Positions 1 through 9,713 are shown, counted from the first letter of the stretch. The stretch: 64,000 bases of DNA from Paenibacillus sonchi (GCF_016772475.1 NZ_CP068595.1:3100001-3164000), one strand, 5' to 3'. Notes: a model not told the origin generated them from the sequence alone. Translations and numbers: made by a program.

Positions 1-171
1 GGGAATCTGCTCCTGCTGGGAAAGACGGCCGCCAAGATCATGTATATTGCGGGTGACTCGATCCTCTCCCGGAGCCAGGGGAGAAAACTTCTGAACAAAT
101 GCCGGCTGGAGAGTATTCGCGGAACTCTTCATATGATCTGGAACCGGAAGAGAGAATCCGCAGCGGGGTGA
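1..171 (+). CDS. C-terminal end of an unidentified protein (5' truncated by window edge)
   Basis: An open frame runs from base 1 to a TGA at 169-171 and gives the last 56 residues of a protein that starts outside the window. The tail begins with a short hydrophobic stretch (LLLLGKTAAKIM) and is otherwise basic. I recognise no domain. The polymerase gene starts only 8 bases later, so this is probably the preceding gene of the same exopolysaccharide operon. A glycosyltransferase would fit the context, but the fragment itself does not show it. Confidence 0.55.
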   Translation, partial: GNLLLLGKTAAKIMYIAGDSILSRSQGRKLLNKCRLESIRGTLHMIWNRKRESAAG

Positions 172-179
172 GGGGGACA

Positions 180-1526
180 ATGATGAATTTTGAGTGGGGC
201 TCCAAAATGAATGTTTTGCCATACGGAATGCTCTACCTCATGTCCGCGCTGTTCCTTGGAGCGGCGGTCATCTACCAGCCGGTAATAGCGGTAGCCATCG
301 TGCTTCTGATTTTGCTGCTGGTTGTCTCTATCTCGCGTCCTGAACTCATCAGCTATTTCGTTCTGCTGACGACGGCGATCTCTATTAACTTTCTGTATCC
401 CGGCAGCATGTTTGGCGTTGAGATCCTATCGCTCTACAAGCTGGTGATCCTGATGCTGCTGGTGCCCTGCATTCTGGTGAATGGATTGAAATTCCGCCTT
501 AGCCCGCCGCTTTGGGCCATGGTGGGATTATTGTTCATCACCTTCGGCTCCTCGATCTGGCTGCCCGAAATGAGCGGTTCCATCGCGGTCAAAGCATTTA
601 TCGGCTTGTCCCTCCCTTTTGTTTTTCTCTTGATCAACTGGAAAAAGGAAGTGGCCGAACGGCAGATCCGCATTATCACTATGCTTCCACTGGTAAGCGT
701 GCTGGCCGGAATCGTGCTGCAGGTGGTGCATCTCCACTCTTTTCTCGATGTGGAATTCACCGGCGCTGTACGGGTTCAAGGAGCGAATATCCCGGCGCAT
801 CTGGCGATGCTGGCCTTCATGGGCGTGGGAATTGCATTCATTGAGATCAAGCGCAGTACGCAGCATATCCGTTTTTTCTACACCATGCTGGCGCTGAACT
901 TCCTGATTCTCATTGGAACAGGGACACGGGGGCCGATATTGGCACTGCTGTTAATGGTCCTGTACTACTTTTACGATATTTCGCGGCAATACTTGAAGGG
1001 CAGAACACAATATCTGATTCCGCTCCTGTGCTCGGTTATTCTGATCTTCTCGGCGGTATATCTGCAGCTCGACAATATTAAGAAGCGTTCCTTCGAACGC
1101 ACAACGGATACGGCAGTAGACTTGTCAGGCCGGGCAGAAGCCTGGGAGTACTTCCTGAACAAGGCGGCGGATTCTCCGTGGTCGGGCAGAGGACTTGGAG
1201 CAGTGACAGTGGCGAACGACGGGACACTGTATAAAGGGTTCGTGGTTCCCCACAACGAGTATATCCGCTTTTACTTTGATGGAGGGTATATCGGAGCCAT
1301 ACTGCTGCTGATTTCATTATTGGCTGTGTTTATTCTGGTGTACAGAGCTTTGGCACCGCCGGTCAAACCGTATTATCTGCTCTTTATAGCAGGATTTATG
1401 ATTTATTCGTTTTCCGACAACACGCTGTCGACGGTCCAATCGATCATTCCGTTCTGTTGGTACCTGAACTGCCTGTATCGATCTTCACAGCCAACCGATT
1501 CCCCACAAAAAGAAGTGATACGATGA
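180..1526 (+). CDS. O-antigen ligase/polymerase (Wzy-like) membrane protein
   Basis: A 448-residue integral membrane protein with roughly ten to twelve hydrophobic segments along its whole length. The C-terminal third carries the Wzy_C/O-antigen-ligase signature around PHNEYIRFYFDGG, preceded by GRGLGAV; GTGTRGPILALL lies in the middle. Such proteins polymerise or ligate lipid-linked repeat units on the outer face of the membrane. I chose the ATG at 180 because a GGGTGAGGGGG Shine-Dalgarno lies just upstream; an upstream in-frame start at 99 would overlap the preceding gene. The stop overlaps the start of the next gene (ATGA), so they are translationally coupled. It is the first of two polymerase-like genes in this locus, and which one polymerises the repeat unit cannot be told from sequence. 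Confidence 0.85.
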   Translation: MMNFEWGSKMNVLPYGMLYLMSALFLGAAVIYQPVIAVAIVLLILLLVVSISRPELISYFVLLTTAISINFLYPGSMFGVEILSLYKLVILMLLVPCILVNGLKFRLSPPLWAMVGLLFITFGSSIWLPEMSGSIAVKAFIGLSLPFVFLLINWKKEVAERQIRIITMLPLVSVLAGIVLQVVHLHSFLDVEFTGAVRVQGANIPAHLAMLAFMGVGIAFIEIKRSTQHIRFFYTMLALNFLILIGTGTRGPILALLLMVLYYFYDISRQYLKGRTQYLIPLLCSVILIFSAVYLQLDNIKKRSFERTTDTAVDLSGRAEAWEYFLNKAADSPWSGRGLGAVTVANDGTLYKGFVVPHNEYIRFYFDGGYIGAILLLISLLAVFILVYRALAPPVKPYYLLFIAGFMIYSFSDNTLSTVQSIIPFCWYLNCLYRSSQPTDSPQKEVIR

Positions 1527-2296
1527 ACCAAGTGAACATGTTCGATGTCAATTTCGATAACTATGATTTCATGGACCTGCTTGATTATATTGATAAAACG
1601 ATTCAGGAACGGTCGCAATCGTACATCCTGACCTGCAACGTCGATCATGTCATCAAGCTCCGCAAGGACAAAGAGTTCCAGACCGTGTATTCCCAGGCAG
1701 GTGCTGTAGTGGCAGACGGAATGCCGCTGATCTGGGCTTCGAAAATGCTGGGTAAGCCGCTGAAGCAAAAGGTGTCGGGAGCAGATCTTTTCAGCCGTCT
1801 CGGCAATGCCTTTGAGCAAAGAAAGTACCGGCTGTTCTTTCTGGGCTCTGCGCAAGGCGTGCCGGAACAGGCTACCAAGAATCTTAAAGCGGCTTATCCC
1901 GGAATGAATATTGTCGGCTGCTATTCTCCTTCCTACGGCTTTGAGCACAACGATGAAGAGAACCAGCGTATTATCGAAATGCTGACGGAAAGTCAGCCGG
2001 ATATTGTGTTCGTAGGCGTGGGAGCGCCGAAGCAGGAGAAGTGGATTTACCGGCATTACAACTCGTACCGGGCGCCAATCTCGATTGGTGTGGGAGCCAC
2101 CTTTGACTTTTTGTCAGGCTCAGTGAAAAGGGCGCCGAATTTCATGCAGAAAACAGGCCTGGAATGGTTCTGGCGGCTTAGCCAGGAACCGGGCCGCCTC
2201 TGGAAAAGATATTTGGTCGATGACGCCCAATTCCTGGTCCTGCTGCTCAAGGAGCTCCGCAAACGGGATAAAGTAAAGGGAGGCAGGCCGGAATGA
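1523..2296 (+). CDS. WecG/TagA/CpsF family glycosyltransferase (GT26)
   Basis: A 257-residue soluble transferase of the WecG/TagA/CpsF family, which moves an N-acetylmannosamine-type or related sugar from a nucleotide donor to an undecaprenyl-linked acceptor. Family hallmarks are present in order: TCNVDHVIKLRKD near residue 35, VADGMPLIWASK near residue 70, and VGVGAPKQEKWIYRH around residues 162-176, then GATFDFLSGSVKRAP. The start at 1523 overlaps the polymerase stop by four bases and has AAAAAGAAGTG upstream; the in-frame ATG at 1457 would overlap too far. The next gene again overlaps by ATGA. Its place between two polymerase-like genes supports an early transferase role in the EPS repeat unit; the donor sugar is unknown. 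Confidence 0.9.
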   Translation: MNQVNMFDVNFDNYDFMDLLDYIDKTIQERSQSYILTCNVDHVIKLRKDKEFQTVYSQAGAVVADGMPLIWASKMLGKPLKQKVSGADLFSRLGNAFEQRKYRLFFLGSAQGVPEQATKNLKAAYPGMNIVGCYSPSYGFEHNDEENQRIIEMLTESQPDIVFVGVGAPKQEKWIYRHYNSYRAPISIGVGATFDFLSGSVKRAPNFMQKTGLEWFWRLSQEPGRLWKRYLVDDAQFLVLLLKELRKRDKVKGGRPE

Positions 2297-3758
2297 ACGT
2301 GAGTCTTCCATCCATGAAGTCAGCAGGAATGCTGCTGCTGATCTGCGGCATCTGTCTGGGCCTTCCGCTGATGATCGGTTTTGCCAGCGCGAAGCTCAGC
2401 TCATCCAATAGTCTTCAGGGCGCTGTTCTGGCGGGCATTCTGTTTCCGGCCTTCCTGCTGGCTCTGCTGAAGCCGAAGGCGCTGATTGCCTACACCCTGC
2501 TGGTCTGGGCGGTCGCTCCGGAGCTGCGGCGCATCGCCGATTGGTCGGAAGGGGTCTACCATTCCGTATCCCTGCTTAGCCTGGCGCCGCTGTTGACGGG
2601 GGCTACCCTGGCAATTCCGGTGCTGAAGGAGATTCACCGCATCCGCAAATCCTCCACCCGGATTATCCTGCTCTTCTCGGTGGCACTGGCTTACGGGGCA
2701 CTGATCGGGCTCGCGAAGAACGGCATTGGCTCCGTGTACGACCTGGCGAATTACATCGTACCCCTGCTGCTGATTCCGTTCTTCGCGGTAACGCGCTTTA
2801 GACCGAAGGATATTGACCGGTTGCTGTACGCTTTTGCCAATATTGCAGTTCTGGTAGCCATTTATGGGATTGTCCAGTATTTAACCGTCCCTCCGTGGGA
2901 TGCCTTCTGGATGAAGAATGCCGACATGATGTCCATTGGCACACCGTATCCTTTGGAAATCCGGGTGTTCTCTACTCTGAATTCCCCGGGCCTGCGGCGA
3001 CCTTCCTGGTATTCGCTCTGGTACCGATGATTCTGGAGAAAAGATGGCAGGGAACGCTGCGCTGGATCGGTGTCATGCTCGTTGTCGTCTGCCTATTGAC
3101 CACACTGGTCCGTTCTGCCTGGCTGGTGATGCTGGTGATGCTGCTCGTATACATCGCTTCCTCCCCGTCCAAGGGGAAATGGAAGGCACTGCTCCAACTG
3201 GTATTTGTCGCTGCCGCTCTGTTCTGGATCGTCCCTAAGCTGCCGGGTGCAGAAGGATTGGTCGCCCGTATGGAGACACTGACCTCCGTTCAGGAAGACC
3301 ATTCTTACAATGAACGCCTGAGCCTGTGGCAGAACATGCTGCCGATGGTAGCTGCAAATCCGGTCGGGCAAGGGATAGGCAGTGTCGGCCAGGGGACGAA
3401 GATCGGCAACGGCGGCGAGCTTGGCGAATACGGAAACATGGATAACGGGGTTATCGCCCTGCTGCTTACCTTCGGAGTCCTTGGCGCTTTATTCTTCTTC
3501 GGCGCCCTTGGCGCTGTAATTAAGCAGATTGTAGTCAGAGTCACCAGCAAAGACAGCCTTCAGCCCTATGCCCGGCTGTCGCTGGCAGCATGGATGGGGG
3601 CAGTGATCAGCCTGGTATCGGACAACGGGTTTCCCGGACTCAAAGGCTACCTGGTCTGGATGCTGATTGGCCTGGGCCTCGGTGCCAAAGAGATTATTGA
3701 GAGCAGAAAGAAGGGAACACCACATGCAGCCATCGAACGCGAAATCACTTCCCACTAA
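2293..3758 (+). CDS. Second O-antigen ligase/polymerase-like membrane protein, frameshifted in this sequence
   Basis: Two overlapping frames together encode one polytopic O-antigen-ligase-like protein of about 488 residues. The first frame (2293-3030) holds the N-terminal membrane segments up to FSTLNSPG; the second continues with PAATFLVFALVPMILEK and carries the periplasmic loop (NERLSLWQNMLPMV, NPVGQGIGSVGQG) and last segments. Adding one G to the run at 2988-2990 (CCCCGGG) restores a continuous frame reading N-S-P-G-P-A-A-T. The start at 2293 overlaps the GT26 stop (ATGA) and has AGGGAGG upstream. The break is either a sequencing error or a recent mutation, and several similar breaks in this window favour error. 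Function as Wzy or ligase is inferred from family and context. Confidence 0.8.
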
Positions 3759-5103
3759 TACAGTCTGGTCTTCGCTCCGGCGGTTTACCAAGAGTAAGGA
3801 CAACAGTTCTGCCGCAGTGAAGACGATGTTCGTCAGCGTGCTGATCCTATTGGTTAATATGCTGACGGGTGTGCTGACCGCACGTTATCTGGGTCCTACA
3901 GGACGCGGGGAGCAGACAGCGATGGTGAACTGGTCACAATTCCTGGCGTTCAGCATGAGCTTCGGTATTCCTTCGGCACTGATCTACAATGCCAAAAAGA
4001 ATCCCGATGAGGCGGGCGTGCTCTACCGGATGGCCCTGTTAATCGCTCTGGCCTTCGGAACCTTGGCTATGATTGTCGGGATTGTGGTCCTTCCCTACTG
4101 GCTGAATTCATTCAGCCCGAATGTCGTACTGTTCGCGCAATGCTCGATGATCCTGTGTCCGCTGATTGTGGTATCACAGATCAACAATGCGGCTTTTCAG
4201 TTCAGAGGCGACTACAAGACGTTCAACTGGCTGCGGTATCTGCTTCCGCTGCTGACGCTGGCGGCCATCGGAATTTTGATTCTGACCCGCTCGATCAATC
4301 CGTTCACAACCGCCTTGGCATATCTGGTGCCGTCCGTTCCGATCTTCATCTGGATGACGATTACACTGCTCCGCACCTACAGGGTGAAGATGAAAGACGC
4401 TTACCTGAATTTCAAAAGACTGTTCACCTACGGGCTCGGCTCGTACGGAAATGACTTGCTCGGGCAGTTCTCTTACTATATCGACCAGATCATTATCGCC
4501 GGCCTGCTGCGGCCAGCCGATCTGGGTCTGTATGCGGTAGCGGTCAGTCTCTCGCGGATGGTCAACTTCTTCTCGAACTCGATCACCGTGGTGCTGTTTC
4601 CGAAAGCCTCTGAGCTGTCGAAGGATCAGGCGATTGCCCTTACCTTCAAAGCCTTCCGGATCAGCACAACCTGCACCCTGCTGGGCTCGCTGTTCCTGAT
4701 GCTGGTGGCTCCCTTCGTGATTCCGCTGCTCTACGGCAAGGACTTCAACACTGCGTTGACAGTGTTCCGCCTGCTGCTGCTCGAAGTAACCATCAGCGGC
4801 GGTACATTGATTCTGGCTCAAGTGTTCATGGCGCTTGGCAAACCGAAGTTCGTATCGATCCTGCAGGGTGTCGGACTGATCCTGGTGATCCCGCTGCTGT
4901 TCCTGCTGGTGCCGAAGTTCGGATTGTTCGGGGCAGGGGTGGCAATGCTGTCTTCGGCGGTGCTTCGCTTCCTGTTCATTATTCTTAATATCAGATACAA
5001 CCTGAAGGTCAAACTGCCCCGCCTGCTGATTAACGGGGAGGACATTCAGTGGTTGAAGACAACGATGAATTCTTATATCCGCAAAAAACCTATGGATACC
5101 TAA
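3724..5103 (+). CDS. Polysaccharide flippase (Wzx/MATE-like, oligosaccharide flippase superfamily)
   Basis: A 459-residue polytopic membrane protein of the MOP superfamily, which moves undecaprenyl-linked repeat units across the membrane. The typical N-terminus is visible (TARYLGPTGRGEQTAM after the first membrane helix), as is the internal repeat with FSYYIDQIIIAGLLRPADLGLYAVA and the LFPKASELS segment, with about twelve hydrophobic helices. The start at 3724 lies inside the end of the preceding polymerase gene (35-bp overlap) and has AAGAAGGGA in front; a start at 3667 would be unusually far inside. Together with the two polymerase-like proteins this makes the locus a Wzx/Wzy-dependent pathway. 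Confidence 0.9.
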   Translation: MQPSNAKSLPTNTVWSSLRRFTKSKDNSSAAVKTMFVSVLILLVNMLTGVLTARYLGPTGRGEQTAMVNWSQFLAFSMSFGIPSALIYNAKKNPDEAGVLYRMALLIALAFGTLAMIVGIVVLPYWLNSFSPNVVLFAQCSMILCPLIVVSQINNAAFQFRGDYKTFNWLRYLLPLLTLAAIGILILTRSINPFTTALAYLVPSVPIFIWMTITLLRTYRVKMKDAYLNFKRLFTYGLGSYGNDLLGQFSYYIDQIIIAGLLRPADLGLYAVAVSLSRMVNFFSNSITVVLFPKASELSKDQAIALTFKAFRISTTCTLLGSLFLMLVAPFVIPLLYGKDFNTALTVFRLLLLEVTISGGTLILAQVFMALGKPKFVSILQGVGLILVIPLLFLLVPKFGLFGAGVAMLSSAVLRFLFIILNIRYNLKVKLPRLLINGEDIQWLKTTMNSYIRKKPMDT

Positions 5104-5177
5104 GCTTGGAAGCGAACAGTGTAACCTGTGAGCTACGTTTTGCTTAAAAGAAAAAAGGACAGTGTGAGAGGAAAGCA

Positions 5178-5296
5178 GGGAAAGTTTGGAGCGGTAGAAG
5201 CGTTAGCGTTTGCCTTTGTCTTCTGATTTCAACCGCGAGTGCGGCCTGAAATAAAGAAATCAGAAGACAACAGCGATCGGAAGCCCAAACATTTCC
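5178..5296 (+). repeat. Dispersed structured element, copy A (5' of GT2 gene)
   Basis: One of three related ~120-bp elements in the window (others at 11201-11316 and 60380-60499), all plus strand and all just upstream of a gene. The ends pair with each other (GGGAAAGTTTGG with CCAAACATTTCCC, one bulge), and a perfect 15-bp stem is formed by 5216-5230 with 5256-5270. The conserved text includes GCCTTTGTC and GACAACAGCG plus CGGAAG. It fills most of the gap between the flippase and the GT2 gene. It could be a cis-acting RNA, a processing site or a miniature mobile repeat. Confidence 0.8.
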
Positions 5297-5339
5297 CGAA
5301 TTGACGACAAGCACTGGACTGAAAAAGGAGGATACCTTC

Positions 5340-6192
5340 ATGGATTCAATGAAAAGCGTGCTTGGCGGCCCGGGAAGTTACCCGATATCGGCCGTCATCA
5401 TTGCTCAGGATGACGAAGTTCGAATATCCAAAGCAATTCAGTCCTGCCGGTTGTTCGCCGATGAGGTGGTTGTAATCGACGGGGGAGCAAAGACGGGACG
5501 GTGCAACTTGCCGAAAGTTTGGACTGCCGGGTGTTCGTCAACCCCTGGCCGGGATATGCGAAGCAAAGGGAATTCGGAGTGGAACGCGCCGTCCATGATT
5601 GGGTCTTCCTGATTGATACCGACGAAGTGGTCAGTGAGGAGCTGGCGCAGGACATTCTGGACCGCAAGCCCGGTCTTACAGACAGGGCGGTAGCTTTTTC
5701 ACTGTACCGGATCGGTGATTTCCTGGGCAGATGGCTGGATAAAGGGGAATACCTGGTTCGCCTCTATAACCGCAAGGAATACGGCATCCGCAACAGTCTG
5801 GTGCACGAAATGCCTGAGGTATCGGAGGAAAAAACGGTCAAATTGAACGGGATACTCTGGCATCAGGGATTCCGCAGCATCAATGACCATGTCGCCCGCT
5901 TCAATAAATATACCGATCTGGAAGCGCAGACTGCCTATGCCAGCGGCAAGCCTTTTAAGATCAGCCATTTGCTGCTTCGCCCGCCGGCCCGTTTCTTACA
6001 GAAGTATTTCCTGCATGGCTTATTCAAGAAAGGCATCTCAGGTTTTGCGGTATCCGTTTTCTGGGTGATGTATGAATTCATGGTCGGCTTCAAGCATTAC
6101 GAACTGAACAGCTCCGGCAGGCTGGCCCGGCACAATGCAATGGGCCAGGCGGAAAAAGAGAAAAAGGGGAGAGAAGCTATGCCGTACAGTGA
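5340..6192 (+). CDS. Family 2 glycosyltransferase (WaaE/KdtX-like), frameshifted
   Basis: A GT2-type (GT-A fold) transferase. The N-terminus YPISAVIIAQDDEVRISKAIQ and the DGG donor-binding motif are in one frame from 5340; from about 5485 the protein continues one frame over (LAESLDCRVFVNPWPGYAKQ, then DWVFLIDTDEVVSEELA with the acidic DTDE metal site). Adding one G to the GGGGG run at 5481-5485 gives the expected DGGSKDGTVQLAES. The start has AAAAAGGAGGATACCTTC upstream. In the sequence as given, the frame then runs without a stop into the next glycosyltransferase. One extra base near the GGGG at 6166-6169 would end this gene at a TGA at 6190-6192, giving a 284-residue protein, the usual size. 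The end coordinate is therefore an inference. Confidence 0.75.
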
Positions 6193-7372
6193 CGGGTTGA
6201 ACATTATGACGACCGGCCTTAGCTGGCCCTCTTTACAGCCAGGCGGACTCAATACGTATTTCAAATCCGTGTGTGAGCAGCTCTCTTCGCGCAACAAAGT
6301 GCATGCGCTGATCTGCAGTCAGGAAACGCCATCCACACCCAAAGAGCTGATTATCCATAACGCCGGTGATCCGAAGCAGTCGATCTGGAAGCGTAAGGAT
6401 GCATTCCAGCGCAAGGCGGCAGACCTCATGGGGAATGGCAGCGGCCGGATCGATATTCTCTATTCCCACTTTGCGCCATACGGAATCGGCCCGGCGATTG
6501 AAGCCAAGAAACGCGGAATTCCGGTGGTGATGACCTTCCATGGCCCATGGAATGAAGAGATGAAGATCGAAGGCCAGGGCATCAAGCACCGGGTCAAAAC
6601 AACCATTGCCAAATCCATTGAACATAAAGCTTACAAGCTTGCGGATAAATTCATCGTGCTCAGCGAATATTTCCGCGACATGCTGCACAGCCTGCACGGG
6701 GTGCCGCTGCACAAGATCATAGTCATTCCGGGGGCGGCGAATGTGGAACGGTTCGTACCCGCTGCCAACCGGCTGGCGACCCGGCGGACGCTGAATCTTC
6801 CCGAGGGAGCCACTACGGTGCTGACTGTGCGGCGTCTGATGAACCGGATGGGGCTGCTGCAGCTGCTGGAAGCCTGGAAGCAGGTGTCCGAGCGGTTCCC
6901 GAATGCGATTCTGCTGATCGGGGGCAAAGGGCCGCTGCGCGGCGAGCTGGAAGGAAAAATCTCCGATTATGGACTCGCCAACAAAGTAAGGCTGCTGGGC
7001 TACATTCCCGATCATGAGCTGGCGTCCTACTATCAGGCAGCGGACATGTTCGTGGTCCCCTCCCAGGCGCTGGAGGGCTTCGGATTGATTACGGTTGAGG
7101 CGCTCTCCTCCGGACTTCCGGTGATGGCAACGCCAGTGGGCGGCAACAAGGAAATTCTGCAGGGCTTCCGGCCGGAGCTGCTGTTCAAAGGCTCAACCAG
7201 CGACGACATGGCGGAAGGCATGATCCACATGCTGGGCAACCGCAAGCTGCTGCCGGGCCGTGATGAATGCAGAAATCATGTGCTTGAGAAATACACCTGG
7301 CAGCATGTAGGCGACCAAGTGGAATCCGTATTCCTTGAAACTTTGGGAAAGGGTGTGGCGGCAGGATGCTAA
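6179..7372 (+). CDS. Family 4 glycosyltransferase (probably separate gene, read as fused to GT2)
   Basis: A 397-residue GT-B (GT4) transferase. Visible features are the N-terminal PGGLNTYFKSVCEQL acceptor-side segment, VMTFHGPWNEEM, and in the C-terminal donor domain TVRRLMNRMGLLQLLEAW, IGGKGPLRGELE, LGYIPDHELASYYQAADMFV and the nucleotide-binding EGFGLITVEALSSGLPV (the EX7E motif). The ATG at 6179 is preceded by AAAAAGGGGAGAGAAGCT, a good ribosome site with no role inside a fused protein. The preceding GT2 coding region is in frame with it as given, so a 676-residue GT2-GT4 fusion cannot be excluded. The stop overlaps the next start. It probably adds a sugar, perhaps mannose, to the EPS repeat unit. 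Confidence 0.8.
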   Translation: MPYSDGLNIMTTGLSWPSLQPGGLNTYFKSVCEQLSSRNKVHALICSQETPSTPKELIIHNAGDPKQSIWKRKDAFQRKAADLMGNGSGRIDILYSHFAPYGIGPAIEAKKRGIPVVMTFHGPWNEEMKIEGQGIKHRVKTTIAKSIEHKAYKLADKFIVLSEYFRDMLHSLHGVPLHKIIVIPGAANVERFVPAANRLATRRTLNLPEGATTVLTVRRLMNRMGLLQLLEAWKQVSERFPNAILLIGGKGPLRGELEGKISDYGLANKVRLLGYIPDHELASYYQAADMFVVPSQALEGFGLITVEALSSGLPVMATPVGGNKEILQGFRPELLFKGSTSDDMAEGMIHMLGNRKLLPGRDECRNHVLEKYTWQHVGDQVESVFLETLGKGVAAGC

Positions 7373-8508
7373 AAGTTGCTTATATCGATCACACCGCCAA
7401 ATGGAGCGGCGGAGAGGTAGCCTTGTTCAACATTCTTACCAACATCAGCAATCAGATCGAGCCGCTTGTGATCCTCGCTGAGGAAGGCGCATTGGCCGAA
7501 CGGCTCCGGGAGAAGGGCATCGATGTCCGTGTCATCCCGTTGGATGAGAGCATCCGCAACCGCGGACGGAATACCGTCAACCTGGGTGCTCCAGCCGCTG
7601 CGCTGGGACTGCTGGCTTACGGCCGCAAGCTGGCTCCTATTCTCAAGCAGGAGAAAGTGGATTGTGTGCATACCAATTCCCTGAAATCTGCATTCTATGG
7701 AGCCGTTGCCGCCAAAAAAGCAGGAGTGCCGCTCATCTGGCATATCCGGGATCATATCGGCGCCCCTTACCTTAAGCCGGTTGTCGCCAAGGCGATCCGG
7801 CTGCTGTCACGCCTGCTGCCGAATGGCGTCATTGCGAATTCACATTCCACGCTGAATGCGCTGGAGCTGCCCCGCACCAAGAAAACGCTGGTCGTATACT
7901 CCGCTTTTGCCAAAGCGATTGGTGAAGGAATCGGCAAACGGGAGCAGCAAAAAGACTTCAACGTCCTGCTGGTAGGCCGGCTGGCGCAGTGGAAAGGCCA
8001 GCATATTGTGCTGGAGGCTGCCAAGGCTTTTAAGAACGACAGCCGTGTGAAGTTCTGGCTGGCCGGGGATGCACTGTTCGGAGAAGAGGCGTACAAAAAC
8101 GAATTAATTCAGAAGATTCAGCAGGATGAGCTGACCAATGTCAGCCTGCTGGGTCATGTGGATGATATACAAGGCCTGATGAGCAAAGCTGATTTGCTGA
8201 TTCATACCTCGATAACGCCTGAACCGTTCGGCCAGGTGATTGTCGAAGGCATGGCGGCTGGACTGCCGGTGATTGCCTCCAATGAAGGCGGACCGGTAGA
8301 GATTGTGGTTCCCGGGGTAACGGGGCTGCTGATCCAGCCGGGAGACCCAGTTGTACTTGCAGACTCTATCACCTGGATGCTGAACCATCCTGAAGAGCGG
8401 AAACGGATGGCGGACAGTGGAATGAAACGGGTGAAAGAGCATTTTGTTATCGAAAATACGGTCAAGGATATCGTTGATTACTATAAAGGGCTGCTCGCGG
8501 CGACCTGA
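7366..8508 (+). CDS. Family 4 glycosyltransferase
   Basis: A 380-residue GT4 transferase. The N-terminal domain begins LKVAYIDHTAKWSGGEVALFN, with the GGEV loop typical of the family, and continues to VDCVHTNSLKSAFYGA and PLIWHIRDHIGAPY. The donor domain has LLVGRLAQWKGQHIVLEA, LGHVDDIQGLMSKADLLIH and EPFGQVIVEGMAAGLPVIA, which carries the two conserved glutamates. The ATG at 7366 overlaps the preceding stop by seven bases, so the genes are coupled. A gap of 100 bases without an obvious terminator follows. Substrate is unknown; GDP-mannose is plausible because manC lies in the same locus. Confidence 0.9.
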   Translation: MLKVAYIDHTAKWSGGEVALFNILTNISNQIEPLVILAEEGALAERLREKGIDVRVIPLDESIRNRGRNTVNLGAPAAALGLLAYGRKLAPILKQEKVDCVHTNSLKSAFYGAVAAKKAGVPLIWHIRDHIGAPYLKPVVAKAIRLLSRLLPNGVIANSHSTLNALELPRTKKTLVVYSAFAKAIGEGIGKREQQKDFNVLLVGRLAQWKGQHIVLEAAKAFKNDSRVKFWLAGDALFGEEAYKNELIQKIQQDELTNVSLLGHVDDIQGLMSKADLLIHTSITPEPFGQVIVEGMAAGLPVIASNEGGPVEIVVPGVTGLLIQPGDPVVLADSITWMLNHPEERKRMADSGMKRVKEHFVIENTVKDIVDYYKGLLAAT

Positions 8509-8608
8509 CCGCAGGTAAGTCAAGAGCTTCAAGCCCAGCCACGAACCAATATATCCATACGTTCACTACTTGATGTTGCTGCTCCATCAAACTTTGAGGA
8601 TGATTCAC

Positions 8609-9709
8609 ATGAAAATTGCGATAGCGCACGATTACTTAATCCAAATGGGCGGGGCGGAAAGAGTAGTGGAGGTATTCCACCACATGTATCCGGATGCTCC
8701 GATCTTCACGACGGTATTTAACGGAAGCCGGTTGACCGACAACCTCAAAGATGCGGATATCCGGGCCTCCTGGCTGCAAAAAATCCCGGGAGTGAAGACC
8801 AACTTTAAAGGGGTGCTGCCGCTTTATCCCATGGCCATCCGTGATTTGGACTTTCGCGGGTATGATATCGTCCTGAGTTCCAGCAGTGCTTTCATGAAAA
8901 GCATACAGGTGCCCGAGTCTACATTTCATCTGTGCTACTGTCATACTCCGATGCGGTTCGCCTGGGATTATGACACCTACATGGAGCGGCAATCGAATTC
9001 CGGATTGTTCAAAAGACTGCTTAAGGTCTACATGCAGCGGCTCAAGCACTGGGACCAGCGCACTTCCAAAAATGTTAACCAATTCGTTGCCAACTCGTCG
9101 GTGGTCAAGACCCGGATTCAGAATTACTATCACCGGGATGCCGATGTGATTTTTCCGCCGATCAACACCGCACGCTTCAGCAGTTCGTCTTCCATAGGCG
9201 ATTACTATCTGATCGTGTCCCGGCTGGTCTCTTACAAAAGGATTGATCTGGCGGTGGAAGCCTTCAACCGCAACGGGCTGAAGCTGTTTATCGTCGGCGA
9301 CGGCCCGGACCGCAAGCGCCTGGAGGGCATGGCCAAAGATAATGTATCGTTTCTGGGCCGGCTGGAGGATGCCGAGGTGACGGGGCTGATGTCGAAGTGC
9401 CGGGCGTTTATTTTTCCCGGTGAAGAGGATTTCGGCATCACCCCGCTTGAGGCCAATGCTGCAGGAAGACCGGTTATTGCCTATCAGGCCGGAGGGGCGC
9501 TGGATACCATCGTTCCTTATGTCAACGGCGTGTTCTTCCAGCGTCAGGAAGTTGATGATTTACTTAAGGCCATTTATGAAGTGGAGTCCTATGCGTGGGA
9601 CATTGGGCAGATCATGGACCATGCGCGTAAATTCGATGAACAGGCGTTTATGGTTCAGTTCAAGCAATATGTGGAACAGGCCTACGTCAATTTTCTAAAA
9701 GGAGGATGA
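8609..9709 (+). CDS. Family 4 glycosyltransferase, WbaZ-like (possible mannosyltransferase)
   Basis: A 366-residue GT4 transferase starting MKIAIAHDYLIQMGGAERVV. The block HLCYCHTPMRFAWDYDTY is characteristic of the WbaZ/mannosyltransferase-like subgroup, and the C-terminal domain has LIVSRLVSYKRIDLAVEAF, GDGPDRKRLE and FGITPLEANAAGRPVIAY. I chose 8609 because it has TTTGAGGATG ahead and matches the family N-terminus; the in-frame ATG at 8570 adds only an atypical leader. Four bases separate it from the UDP-glucose dehydrogenase gene, which has its own strong ribosome site. GDP-mannose use is an inference from subfamily and neighbours. Confidence 0.88.
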   Translation: MKIAIAHDYLIQMGGAERVVEVFHHMYPDAPIFTTVFNGSRLTDNLKDADIRASWLQKIPGVKTNFKGVLPLYPMAIRDLDFRGYDIVLSSSSAFMKSIQVPESTFHLCYCHTPMRFAWDYDTYMERQSNSGLFKRLLKVYMQRLKHWDQRTSKNVNQFVANSSVVKTRIQNYYHRDADVIFPPINTARFSSSSSIGDYYLIVSRLVSYKRIDLAVEAFNRNGLKLFIVGDGPDRKRLEGMAKDNVSFLGRLEDAEVTGLMSKCRAFIFPGEEDFGITPLEANAAGRPVIAYQAGGALDTIVPYVNGVFFQRQEVDDLLKAIYEVESYAWDIGQIMDHARKFDEQAFMVQFKQYVEQAYVNFLKGG

Positions 9710-9713
9710 TTGT

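Noticed and set aside
2293..3758. Programmed -1 frameshifting as cause of the split frames
   Set aside because: No slippery heptamer of the X-XXY-YYZ type at the breaks, and the same pattern affects gltB and other genes normally encoded in one frame.
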